Both the position numbers and the translations under genes were made by a program. 64,000 nucleotides of DNA from Reyranella sp. CPCC 100927 (lineage in GTDB: Bacteria > Pseudomonadota > Alphaproteobacteria > Reyranellales > Reyranellaceae). Position 1 is the first letter of the stretch. Every line of letters begins with the position of its first letter. Positions 1-7,700 of the stretch are shown piece by piece. The DNA lies in NCBI RefSeq assembly GCF_007859315.1, contig NZ_VOHA01000002.1, positions 1-64,000 on the forward strand, written 5' to 3'. The notes below the pieces were generated by a model. That model was not told where the DNA came from. It searched no databases and saw only the letters and a program-made list of their open reading frames with translations.

Positions 1-834
1 CCACCGCCGGCCGTCGCCGCGGCGCCACCAGCGCCAGCGCCAGCGCCAGCGCGCGCGGTGATGCGCCCGGCGCCCGAGGTCTACGATCTTCTCCTGCAGG
101 CCCGGCTGCTCGCGGCCAAGGGCGAGCGCCCGGCGCTGCTGGAGGCCCGCGCCCTGCTGCTGCGTGCGGTGGCCCGGGAGCCGAACTACGTGCCGCTGCA
201 GATGGCGCTGGCCGATACCTACCGAGCTGCGTACGAGCGGCGCTGGCAGGCAACCGACGGCGCCGTGGAAGGCCTTGAAGCGGCTTTGCGCAGCATCGAC
301 ACGGCCTTGTCGCTGGCAGCCGACTCGCCCATGGGACTGGCGATGCGCAGCCTCGTGCTGGCACATATGGGTCGCCATGATGAAGCCCAAGCGACCGCCC
401 AGCGCGCCATCGCGGCCAAGGACGCCGACGCCGCCGTGCTGGATCGCGCGGCGAACACCCTGGTGCTGGTCGGCGATTCCTCGGCAGCACTCGACGTGCT
501 GGCCCGCGCGCGTACGCTCGATCCGGTGCCGTCCCCGTCAACGTTGTCTGTCTGGGCACGCGCCCTTTTTCTGCTGGGGCACGACGCCGATGCGGCAAAA
601 AGCGCGGATGCCTGCCTCACGCGGGCACCGGCCGAACGCGACTGCCTGGAAATAGCCGCCGCGGCGGCAGCACGCCTCGACAAGCGCGATGCCGCGCGAG
701 CGGCGCTGGCAAAGCTGACGGCGCTCGATCCCGGCTTCGGGCCGGAGACGCCGCGCACGCGCTTCGCCACGTCCTATCGCAACAGCCGCGATCTCGAGGC
801 GATCGTCGAGGCATTGCGGAAAGCAGCGACGTAA
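1..834 (+). CDS. TPR-repeat protein, C-terminal part (truncated by window start)
   Basis: The frame is open from base 1, so the ATG at 61 is probably internal and this is the 3' end of a larger gene. The first 20 codons are a Pro/Ala linker built on a repeated GCGCCA unit (about 27-53). About 250 residues of Ala-rich paired helices follow, with TPR-like spacing (for example ALADTYRAAYERRW and AMRSLVLAHMGRHDEAQATA). Such C-terminal TPR blocks occur behind adenylate-cyclase or winged-helix regulatory domains, but the N-terminal domain lies outside the window, so function is unassigned. TPR arrays usually mediate protein-protein contact. The stop TAA at 832-834 is followed by 131 bp before serC. 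Confidence 0.7.
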   Translation, partial: PPPAVAAAPPAPAPAPARAVMRPAPEVYDLLLQARLLAAKGERPALLEARALLLRAVAREPNYVPLQMALADTYRAAYERRWQATDGAVEGLEAALRSIDTALSLAADSPMGLAMRSLVLAHMGRHDEAQATAQRAIAAKDADAAVLDRAANTLVLVGDSSAALDVLARARTLDPVPSPSTLSVWARALFLLGHDADAAKSADACLTRAPAERDCLEIAAAAAARLDKRDAARAALAKLTALDPGFGPETPRTRFATSYRNSRDLEAIVEALRKAAT

Positions 835-849
835 AAACAGGCAGTTGCG

Positions 850-960
850 ACAACCGTGACAATTGGTAATGCCATTTGACTTGACGGCAACGAAGGCGGG
901 CCTTAACCAGCGAGCGGGCCACGCCCCCCCACCGGGGCGCTTCTCTTCTGGAAGGGAGAG
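850..960 (+). promoter_or_regulatory. serC leader with two hairpins next to the ribosome binding site
   Basis: The 131-bp gap before serC holds an AT-richer, promoter-like part (850-890) with gacaa/ttgac words. A GC hairpin follows: CGCCCC 922-927 pairing with GGGGCG 934-939. A weaker pyrimidine/purine hairpin (about 942-960) then includes the AGGGAGAGG Shine-Dalgarno stretch 6 nt before the ATG. A leader motif upstream of serC is known in alphaproteobacteria (the Rfam serC family). Whether this is a member cannot be decided by eye. Confidence 0.35.
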
Positions 961-965
961 GCTGC

Positions 966-2132
966 ATGAAGCCGAACGCTCGCCCGAATTGTCCTGATTT
1001 TTCTTCGGGCCCCTGCGCTAAGCGACCCGGATGGTCGCCCGAAGCGCTCAAAGATGCGGCAACCGGCCGCTCCCACCGCTCCAAGCTTGGCAAGAAGAAG
1101 CTGGCTGAGGTCATCGACCGGACCCGTGCCGTGCTGGGCATCCCGGCCGACTACCGCATCGGCATCGTGCCCGCGTCGGACACCGGCGCCGTCGAGATGA
1201 CCTTGTGGTCGGTGCTGGGCGCGCGCGGCGTCGACGTGCTGACCTGGGAAAGCTTCGGCGAAGGCTGGGCCAACGACGTCATCAAGCAGCTCAAGCTCAC
1301 CGACGCGCGCACCTTGAACGCGCCCTACGGCCAGCTGCCCGATCTGCAGCTCGTGGACTGGGGCCGCGACGTGGTGTTCACCTGGAACGGCACGACATCG
1401 GGCGTGCGCGTGCCGCATGCCGACTGGATCCGCGACGACCGCGAGGGACTGGCGATCTGCGATGCCACCTCGGCGGCGTTCGCCATGGATCTGCCGTGGA
1501 CCAAGCTCGATGTCGTGACGTGGAGCTGGCAGAAAGTGATGGGCGGCGAAGGGGCGCACGGCATGCTGGTGCTCTCGCCGCGCGCCGTGGCACGGCTGAC
1601 CTCCTACACGCCGCCCTGGCCGCTGCCGAAGCTCTTTCGCATGACCTCCGGCGGCAAGCTGTCGGAAGGCATCTTCAAGGGCGAGACCATCAACACGCCC
1701 TCGATGCTGGCGGTCGAGGACGCGCTCGACGGTCTGCGGTGGGGTGAAGAGGTCGGCGGCCTTCAGGGGCTGATCGCGCGCTCCACCGCCAACCTCACCG
1801 TGATCGAGAAGTTCGTGGCCGAGCGGCCATGGATCGACTTCCTGGCGGCAACGCCGTCGCTGCGCTCCAACACCTCGGTGTGCCTCAACATCGTGGCGCC
1901 GTGGTTCGTCCAGCTCGATGCCAAGCAGCAGGCGGCGGCGGCCAAGAAAATGGCCGACCTCCTGGAGGCCGAAAAGGCCGGCTACGACCTCGGGTCGTAC
2001 CGCGACGCCCCGCCGGGCCTGCGCATCTGGTGCGGCGCCACCGTCGAGGCGGCCGACCTTCAGGCGCTCTTGCCATGGCTCGACTGGGCCTATGCCGAGA
2101 TCGAGCGCGAGTTCGGCGCCAAGGCTGCGTAG
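966..2132 (+). CDS. serC: Phosphoserine aminotransferase
   Basis: SerC converts 3-phosphohydroxypyruvate and glutamate to phosphoserine, the second step of serine synthesis; a related activity serves pyridoxal phosphate synthesis. The 388-residue protein opens with [16 protein letters not shown], the signature start of the longer alphaproteobacterial SerC form. It carries the PLP-binding segment [15 protein letters not shown], where Lys190 is the expected Schiff-base residue. The start ATG at 966 is preceded by a purine-rich AGGGAGAGG site. It lies 141 bp upstream of serA on the same strand, the usual serC-serA order in this class. The cytosolic dimer is the likely active form. Confidence 0.96.
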   Translation: MKPNARPNCPDFSSGPCAKRPGWSPEALKDAATGRSHRSKLGKKKLAEVIDRTRAVLGIPADYRIGIVPASDTGAVEMTLWSVLGARGVDVLTWESFGEGWANDVIKQLKLTDARTLNAPYGQLPDLQLVDWGRDVVFTWNGTTSGVRVPHADWIRDDREGLAICDATSAAFAMDLPWTKLDVVTWSWQKVMGGEGAHGMLVLSPRAVARLTSYTPPWPLPKLFRMTSGGKLSEGIFKGETINTPSMLAVEDALDGLRWGEEVGGLQGLIARSTANLTVIEKFVAERPWIDFLAATPSLRSNTSVCLNIVAPWFVQLDAKQQAAAAKKMADLLEAEKAGYDLGSYRDAPPGLRIWCGATVEAADLQALLPWLDWAYAEIEREFGAKAA

Positions 2133-2273
2133 TAACCCGAAGTAGGCCACAGCGTCACAGGGACTGCGGAGAAGACGGTTACGCGTTTTGCGCGTCGCGT
2201 TTCTCCGTGCCTGCGTGCCGCGCTGCCTTCGCTTTCCTCCTCGCGATTGAATTCCGACTCAGAGAGTCATCCC

Positions 2274-3851
2274 ATGCCCAAGGTACTTATTTCCGACGAG
2301 CTGTCCCCGCGCGCTGTCGAGATCTTCAAGGAACGCGGTGTCGACGTCGACGTGAAGGTCGGCCTGAAACCCGACCAGCTGCGCGCCATCGTCGGGGACT
2401 ATGACGGTCTTGCCATCCGCTCGGCCACCAAGGTGACCGCCGAGGTGCTGGCCGTCGCCAACAAGCTGAAGGTCGTCGGCCGCGCCGGTATCGGCGTCGA
2501 CAACGTCGACATCAAGGCCGCCACGGCGCGTGGCGTGGTGGTGATGAACACGCCGTTCGGCAACGCCATCACCACGGCCGAGCACGCGATCGCGCTGATG
2601 TTCGCGGTAGCGCGCCAGGTGCCCGCCGCCGATGCCTCGACGCAGGCCGGCAAGTGGGAAAAGAACCGCTTCATGGGCGCCGAGCTGTCGTTCAAGACGC
2701 TGGGCCTGATCGGCTGCGGCAACATCGGCGGCATCGTCGCCGAACGCGCCATCGGGCTGAAGATGCGGGTGGCGGCCTACGATCCGTTCCTGTCGGAAGA
2801 GCGTGCCAAGGCGCTGGGCGTCGACAAGGTAACGCTCGATGAGCTGATCGCGCGTGCCGACTTCATCTCGATCCACACGCCGCTGACCGACCAGACCAAG
2901 AATATCCTGAGCCGCGAGCGGCTGATGAAGACGCGCAAGGGCGTGCGCATCGTCAATTGCGCCCGCGGCGGGCTGGTCGACGAGCTGGCGGTACGCGACC
3001 TGCTGATCTCGGGCCACATCGCCGGCGCCGCCTTCGACGTCTTCGCCGAAGAGCCGGCCAAGCAGAATGTGCTGTTCGGCGCCCCCAACCTGGTGTGCAC
3101 GCCGCACCTGGGCGCCAGCACGCTGGAAGCGCAGGAGAACGTGGCGCTGCAAGTCGCCGAGCAGATGAGCGACTACCTGATGACCGGCGCGGTGGTGAAC
3201 TCGCTCAACATGCCCAACGTCTCGGCCGAAGACGCACCGCGGCTGGCGCCCTACCTCAAGCTCGCCGAGAATCTCGGCTCGTTCGCCGGCCAGCTCACCG
3301 AGAGCGGCATCAAGGCGGTCAGCATCGAATACGAGGGCGCCGTGGCGGCGCTGAACGTGAAGCCGCTGACCCAGGCGGCGATCACGGGCCTGCTGCGCCC
3401 GCAGCTCGAGAACGTGAACATGGTGAACGCGCCGATCGTGGCGCGCGAGCGCGGTGTCGACGTGGCCGAGGTCAAGCACGACCGCGACAGCGACTACCAG
3501 ACCCAGATCACCATCACCGTGACCACCGAGCGGCGCACGCGCTCGGTGTCGGGCACCTTGTTCGGCGGCAAGCACTCCCGGCTGGTCAACATCAAGGGCA
3601 TCGAGATCGAGGCCGAGTTCGCCGCGCGCATGCTCTACATCACCAACGACGACAAGCCCGGCTTCATCGGCCGCCTGGGCGCGCTGCTGGGCGATGCTGG
3701 TGTAAACATCGCCACCTTCCATCTCGGCCGCGACAAGCCCGGCGGCGAAGCCATCGCGCTGGTCGCGGTCGACCAGAAGCTGGATGCGACGCTGGTCGAA
3801 CGCATCGGCCAGCTCGATGGCGTGACGCAGGCCAAGGCGCTGGCGTTCTAG
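2274..3851 (+). CDS. serA: D-3-phosphoglycerate dehydrogenase, long ACT-domain form
   Basis: SerA oxidises 3-phosphoglycerate with NAD+, the committed step of serine synthesis, and delivers its product to SerC. The start is taken at ATG 2274 (MPKVLISDEL, 525 residues) because the in-frame upstream TTG at 2247 would add an uncharacteristic nine-residue tail. Seen in order: a substrate domain, a Rossmann fold with GLIGCGNIGG, catalytic Arg in NCARGGLVDE, Glu in DVFAEEP and His in CTPHLGAST. An intervening ASB domain follows, then a C-terminal ACT domain (LYITNDDKPGFIGRLGALLG). Length and architecture fit the type I, serine-inhibitable family. It is probably co-transcribed with serC. Confidence 0.97.
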   Translation: MPKVLISDELSPRAVEIFKERGVDVDVKVGLKPDQLRAIVGDYDGLAIRSATKVTAEVLAVANKLKVVGRAGIGVDNVDIKAATARGVVVMNTPFGNAITTAEHAIALMFAVARQVPAADASTQAGKWEKNRFMGAELSFKTLGLIGCGNIGGIVAERAIGLKMRVAAYDPFLSEERAKALGVDKVTLDELIARADFISIHTPLTDQTKNILSRERLMKTRKGVRIVNCARGGLVDELAVRDLLISGHIAGAAFDVFAEEPAKQNVLFGAPNLVCTPHLGASTLEAQENVALQVAEQMSDYLMTGAVVNSLNMPNVSAEDAPRLAPYLKLAENLGSFAGQLTESGIKAVSIEYEGAVAALNVKPLTQAAITGLLRPQLENVNMVNAPIVARERGVDVAEVKHDRDSDYQTQITITVTTERRTRSVSGTLFGGKHSRLVNIKGIEIEAEFAARMLYITNDDKPGFIGRLGALLGDAGVNIATFHLGRDKPGGEAIALVAVDQKLDATLVERIGQLDGVTQAKALAF

Positions 3852-3929
3852 ACGGCGCGCGCGGCCAACAGACGAGGGTTGCGGGGCAGGCTATCGACAG
3901 GCGCTGCCCCGCTCGCCATCCTGCCGACA

Positions 3930-4577
3930 ATGCGCTTTGACGACGATCTGAAAGAAACCATCCGTGGCCGCCTGGCCACCTTCGACATCTGCTGCCGTAC
4001 CGAAGGGCACGGGCTGAAGCGCGCGGCCGTGGCGATCACGGTCGTGGCGCGCGACGAGAACGATGCCTACGGCAAGCCGGGCGATGCCGCCTTTCTGCTC
4101 ACGCGCCGTGCCTCCAAGCTGCGCGCGCATGCCGGCCAGCTGGCATTGCCCGGCGGTCGCATCGATGCCGGCGAAACGCCGCAGCAAGCCGCGTTGCGCG
4201 AGTTGGAGGAAGAGGTCGGGCTGTCGCTCGACGCCAGCAACGTGCTGGGCACGCTGGACGACTACCCGACCCGCTCAGGCTATCTGATTGCGCCCGTGGT
4301 GGTGTGGTCGCCGCGGGCGGCCGCCGTGTCGCCCAACCCGGACGAGGTGGAGCACCTCTACCGCATCCCGCTCAGCGAGTTGCGGCGTCCGGAGTCACCG
4401 GAGATCTTCAGTATCCCCGAGAGCGACCGGCCGGTGATCCGCCTGCCGACGCCGATGGTAAACGGTCATATCAACGCCCCGACCGCCGCCCTGCTCTACC
4501 AGTTCCGCGAAGTGGCGCTGGAAGGCCGGGCCACCCGCGTCGAGCACTTCGACCAGCCGGTCTGGGCCTGGCGCTAA
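3930..4577 (+). CDS. NudL-type NUDIX hydrolase (CoA pyrophosphatase)
   Basis: This is a 215-residue NUDIX protein starting at ATG 3930 (MRFDDDLKETI); the upstream in-frame start at 3879 lacks family sequence. It has a complete Nudix box (GGRIDAGETPQQAALRELEE followed by EVGL). It also has the preceding UPF0035 signature (LLTRRASKLRAHAGQLALPG) that marks CoA/acyl-CoA pyrophosphatases, which cleave CoA to 4'-phosphopantetheine and 3',5'-ADP with Mg2+ or Mn2+. It follows serA by 78 bp and may be read from the same transcript. Its 3' end faces the MaoC gene, separated by a long inverted repeat. Confidence 0.9.
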   Translation: MRFDDDLKETIRGRLATFDICCRTEGHGLKRAAVAITVVARDENDAYGKPGDAAFLLTRRASKLRAHAGQLALPGGRIDAGETPQQAALRELEEEVGLSLDASNVLGTLDDYPTRSGYLIAPVVVWSPRAAAVSPNPDEVEHLYRIPLSELRRPESPEIFSIPESDRPVIRLPTPMVNGHINAPTAALLYQFREVALEGRATRVEHFDQPVWAWR

Positions 4578-4583
4578 TTTTTC

Positions 4584-4680
4584 GGACCGCGCGCGTCCAC
4601 GCGCGCATCGGCGCATCAGCGCCGACGATGTCGCTCTACGCTTCGCTTCGAGCGAATGCGCGCGTGGACGCGCGCGGTCC
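4584..4680. repeat. Cloverleaf inverted repeat between convergent genes
   Basis: A perfect 25-bp inverted repeat (4584-4608 and 4656-4680, beginning GGACCGCGCGCGTCCACG) encloses two smaller hairpins. These are CGGCGC/GCGCCG at 4609-4624 and TCGCTC/GAGCGA at 4631-4655. The folded element resembles a three-way cloverleaf and fills nearly all the space between two convergent stop codons. It may act as a bidirectional terminator or be a REP/MITE-like mobile palindrome. There is only a short T/A run on either side. Confidence 0.85.
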
Positions 4681-4684
4681 AAAA

Positions 4685-5140
4685 TCAAGCCGGCCGTTTC
4701 CGCAGAATCACGCGGGCGTTCATCGTCATCACGACCTCGCCACGCTGATTGAGCGTCGTGTGGCGTAATAGCACCGAGCCGCGATCGGGCTTCGACGTCG
4801 ACGGCCGCAAGTCACGCAACTCGGTCACGACACGCAGCGTGTCGCCCGGACGTACCGGGCGCAGGAAGCGCGTCTCGTCGAGACCGGGCGAGCCGATGGT
4901 GCAGTCGATGAAGATCCGGTCGGCCAGCCACAGCCGCAGGGTAGCGCTCATCGTGTGCAGGCCCGAGGCGATGAGGCCGCCGAAATTTCCCTTGTTGCGC
5001 GCGTACTCGGCGTCGACGTGGAACGGCTGCGGATCCCACTGCAGGGCGAAGTCGAGAATGGCGCTCTCGGTGATGGTGAGACCGCCGCTCTCGAAACGCT
5101 CGCCGTCGCGGAAATCCTCGAAATAACGCGCACTGCTCAT
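4685..5140 (-). CDS. MaoC-like (R)-specific hydratase/dehydratase
   Basis: This 151-residue single hot-dog protein of the MaoC dehydratase family would hydrate trans-2-enoyl-CoA-type substrates in the cytosol. The start is taken at ATG 5140 (MSSARYFEDF) because AGGGG lies 5 nt upstream; the alternative ATG at 5155 has no such site. The family hydratase motif is visible as FALQWDPQPFHVDAEYA, with the Asp-Pro-Gln/Asn and His residues expected at the active site. FGGLIASGLHT follows, matching the usual G-x-I-A-x-G. It is divergent from the MocR regulator gene over a 167-bp region crowded with ATTGTC motifs, so it is a likely regulatory target. Confidence 0.88.
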   Translation of the reverse strand: MSSARYFEDFRDGERFESGGLTITESAILDFALQWDPQPFHVDAEYARNKGNFGGLIASGLHTMSATLRLWLADRIFIDCTIGSPGLDETRFLRPVRPGDTLRVVTELRDLRPSTSKPDRGSVLLRHTTLNQRGEVVMTMNARVILRKRPA

Positions 5141-5158
5141 CGTTACCCCTGCCATTGG

Positions 5159-5257
5159 GACAATTTCATTGTCATGGAATCGCACAGAGAAATTGTCACC
5201 GTCACAATTGTCTTGTAGCAATTGTCCTACTATTGCGGACCGGCCGATCGGATTGTC
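5159..5257. promoter_or_regulatory. ATTGTC operator array in the maoC-mocR divergent region
   Basis: ATTGTC occurs at 5168-5173, 5192-5197, 5207-5212, 5221-5226 and 5252-5257. An inverted partner GACAAT at 5159-5164 forms a palindrome with the first copy across a 3-bp spacer, and ACAATTGT at 5204-5211 is a perfect 8-bp palindrome. Repeated direct and inverted half-sites between a regulator and its divergent neighbour are typical of MocR/GntR operators. That the MocR protein binds here is inference. Confidence 0.7.
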
Positions 5258-5307
5258 ATGGTGACATTGCCACGGGCAGCCATTCCGCGCCAAGGACCTG
5301 ACCCGCG

Positions 5308-7089
5308 ATGACTCCCGCCCGCAAGAAGCGTCCCGCCTGGCGGCCGACCATCGATCCCGGTGCGTCGACACCGCTCTATATCGCCATTGCCAACCAGCTG
5401 GCCGCCGATGTCGCGTCGGGCAAGCTTGAGCCCTATGCGCGCCTGCCGACGCACCGCGACCTTGCCTGGACCCTGGGCTGCACCATCGGCACGATCACCC
5501 GTGCCTACGCCGAAGCCGAGCGGCGCGGGCTGGTGCACGGCGAGGTCGGCCGCGGCACGTATGTGCGCCCGCCGGCGATCCCCTATGCCGATCCCGTCGT
5601 GGCGCGCTCGGCGGTCAACCCGACCGGCGATCCGCGCGCGGTCATGGACGCAGCACCCTCGCGCCTGATCGATCTGGCGATGAACTGGCCGGCCGAGGTC
5701 GGCGAGGACGAGATGCTGCGCCGGACACTGATCGACATCGCCAAGATGAAGGACATCGGCTCGGTGCTGGAATTCAGCGGTCGTGCCGGCCTGGAGCGGC
5801 ATCGCGCCGCCGGCGCGCGCCTGCTGGCGCGGCGCCAGCACCTCCAGCCGCGCGGCAAGACCGCCACCGCGACACCGATCGACCCGGCGCATGTGCTGAT
5901 CTCGGCCGGCACGCAGCATGCGCTGATGGTCACCCTGGCGGCGCTCACCGCGCCCGGCGACGCCGTGCTGGTGGAAGACCTTACCTATCCCGGCGTCGTG
6001 TCGCTGGCGCGCCTGATGCGCCTGCGCCTGAAGTCGGTCGCCTGCGATTCCGACGGCCCGTTGCCTGGTGCTTTCGAAGCGGCCTGCCGAGTCGGCGACG
6101 CACGTGCCTTTTACATGACTCCGGTTCAGCACAACCCGACCGGCCGTACCATCAGCGAAGGACGCCGTCGTGAGCTGGCGCGTATCGCCGAGACGCACGA
6201 ATTGCCGATCATCGAGGATGACGTCTACGGCTTCTTCCCGGCTGACGCGCCGCCGCCGATCGCCGCCTTCGCGCCCGACCATGTCATCCACCTGGCCGGC
6301 CTCAGCAAGATCGGCGCGCCCGGCCTGCGCATCGGCTTTCTGCATGCCCCGCCGCGTCTGGCGGCTCGGCTGGCGGCCGCCATGGCAGCCGCGTCGTGGA
6401 CCGCCGCGCCGATTGCCGCCGAAGTGGCGACGCGCTGGATCGACGAAGGCGTGCTCGACGAGATCCTGCGGCGCAAACGCGAGGAGGCACGCCGGCGCTT
6501 CGACATCGCAGCACCGATCTTCCGTGAGGCCGGCATCCCGGTGCGCGCCACGGCCGAGCCGGCACCATCCTCGACGGCCACGCTGGCGGCATCGGCCCGG
6601 GCGGCACGTCCCAATGTGCGCGTCGTGGCCAGCAATGAACCCGCCGCCACCACCGAGTCGCGCCGGCGTCTGGCCGAGGCCAGCGCCAGTCACCTGGCGG
6701 CCATGCGTGGCGGCCCGACGCTGGCGCCCCCGCCGGCAACCGCCCCGCCAAAAGACACCGGCTGGCGCGAACCGGCCCATCGCCCTACCACGACCGGTGC
6801 GCGTGAGCCGGTACCGCAGAAGGCCGAGTTCATCCTGCCGCCCGATTGTTTCCACGGCTGGTTGAAGCTGCCCGATCCGTGGCGTGCCCGCGATTTTGCC
6901 TCGGAAGCCGAGGCGCAGGGCGTGCGGCTGACTCCGGCCGACGCCTTCGTGGGTGGCCGCACCGACGCCCCCAGTGCCGTGCGGCTGTGCCTGGGCAATG
7001 CCAAGACCCATGCCGACCTCAAGCGTGCATTGCACATCGTGGCGCAGCTGCTGGTTGCACCGCTCGCAGCCGCCCGCGAGGTGGTGTGA
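5308..7089 (+). CDS. MocR-type regulator: GntR wHTH fused to aminotransferase-like domain, with Pro/Ala insert
   Basis: The 593-residue protein starts with a GntR winged helix (about residues 20-90, TPLYIAIANQLAADVASGKL through GEVGRGTYVRPP). It continues into a fold-type I aminotransferase domain with the PLP-lysine region HLAGLSKIGAPGLRIGF. MocR regulators use PLP or an adduct as sensor and commonly control a neighbouring gene, here the divergent MaoC hydratase. Usual length is about 450-500 residues. The excess comes from a roughly 90-residue Ala/Pro/Thr-rich insertion (about 6553-6825) between REAGIPVRATA and FILPPDCFHGW, interrupting the small C-terminal subdomain. The reading frame is intact across it. 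Confidence 0.9.
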   Translation: MTPARKKRPAWRPTIDPGASTPLYIAIANQLAADVASGKLEPYARLPTHRDLAWTLGCTIGTITRAYAEAERRGLVHGEVGRGTYVRPPAIPYADPVVARSAVNPTGDPRAVMDAAPSRLIDLAMNWPAEVGEDEMLRRTLIDIAKMKDIGSVLEFSGRAGLERHRAAGARLLARRQHLQPRGKTATATPIDPAHVLISAGTQHALMVTLAALTAPGDAVLVEDLTYPGVVSLARLMRLRLKSVACDSDGPLPGAFEAACRVGDARAFYMTPVQHNPTGRTISEGRRRELARIAETHELPIIEDDVYGFFPADAPPPIAAFAPDHVIHLAGLSKIGAPGLRIGFLHAPPRLAARLAAAMAAASWTAAPIAAEVATRWIDEGVLDEILRRKREEARRRFDIAAPIFREAGIPVRATAEPAPSSTATLAASARAARPNVRVVASNEPAATTESRRRLAEASASHLAAMRGGPTLAPPPATAPPKDTGWREPAHRPTTTGAREPVPQKAEFILPPDCFHGWLKLPDPWRARDFASEAEAQGVRLTPADAFVGGRTDAPSAVRLCLGNAKTHADLKRALHIVAQLLVAPLAAAREVV

Positions 7090-7104
7090 GGATTTGCACG
7101 AACT

Positions 7105-7191
7105 GTCATTTCGAGCGTAGCGAGGAATCTTTTTGGGGAACGGCACACGGTGCGCCCTTCCGACAAGATCCGTCGCTGTGCTCGGGATGAC
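7105..7191. repeat. Palindromic repeat, TCATCCCGAG family, copy 1
   Basis: The left arm (GTCATTTCGAGCGTAGCGAG and onwards, 7105-7131) and right arm (7165-7191, ending CTCGGGATGAC) form an imperfect inverted repeat of about 27 bp around a 33-nt core. Close relatives lie at 11097-11182 and 22184-22210. It occupies the space between the MocR gene and the GNAT gene. Confidence 0.8.
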
Positions 7192-7213
7192 GGACATAGA
7201 GGACCGCTGCTCC

Positions 7214-7609
7214 ATGATCACGTATGAAGTCAACAAGCCGCTCGATGCTGCCGACGTCGCGCGTGTGTTCGATGCCTCCACCATCCGCCGCCCGACCGGA
7301 GACCTCGTGCGCATCGCCAAGATGCTGGCGCACGGCAATCTCACGATCTCGGCGTGGGACGGCGACAAGCTGGTCGGCATCTCGCGTGCGCTCACCGACT
7401 TCGCGTACTGCTGCTATCTGTCCGACCTTGCCGTCGACAAGGCCTACCAGCGTCACGGCATCGGCAAGGAAATGATCACCATCACCCGGCGCGAGTTGGG
7501 CGATCAGGTGGCGCTGATCCTGCTCTCGGCGCCGGAGGCGATGGACTACTACCCCAAGGTCGGCTTCGAGAAGATCGCCAACGGCTATATCGTCAAACGA
7601 ACACGCTGA
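7214..7609 (+). CDS. GNAT-family N-acetyltransferase
   Basis: A 131-residue single-domain GNAT protein, starting at ATG 7214 (MITYEVNKPLD). The acetyl-CoA-binding motif A is seen as LSDLAVDKAYQRHGIGKEMI, with the Q-x-x-G-x-G/A phosphate-binding turn. A C-terminal motif B-like segment (YYPKVGFEKI) corresponds to the usual Y-x-K-x-G-F end. The acceptor substrate (small amine, amino acid or protein) cannot be read from the sequence. It lies downstream of a palindromic repeat, so it probably has its own promoter or is read through from the regulator gene. Confidence 0.87.
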   Translation: MITYEVNKPLDAADVARVFDASTIRRPTGDLVRIAKMLAHGNLTISAWDGDKLVGISRALTDFAYCCYLSDLAVDKAYQRHGIGKEMITITRRELGDQVALILLSAPEAMDYYPKVGFEKIANGYIVKRTR

Positions 7610-7700
7610 CGCCCAGGCGCCGATATCCGTTGTTGCCTTCTCGAGCCACGATGGCCAACGTCGGCCGGTGAACCGCCCACCGCCGCCGTGAGGAGCCGTC

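Noticed and set aside
2259-3722. Long open frame antisense to serA
   Set aside because: It arises from strong third-position GC bias opposite a well-supported gene; its translation is Arg/Gly/His/Val/Ala rich with no recognisable domain.
5230-7395. Very long (about 720 codon) antisense open frame opposite the MocR gene
   Set aside because: It runs across the operator array and the GNAT start, and it is low-complexity Arg/Gly rich, unlike any protein family.
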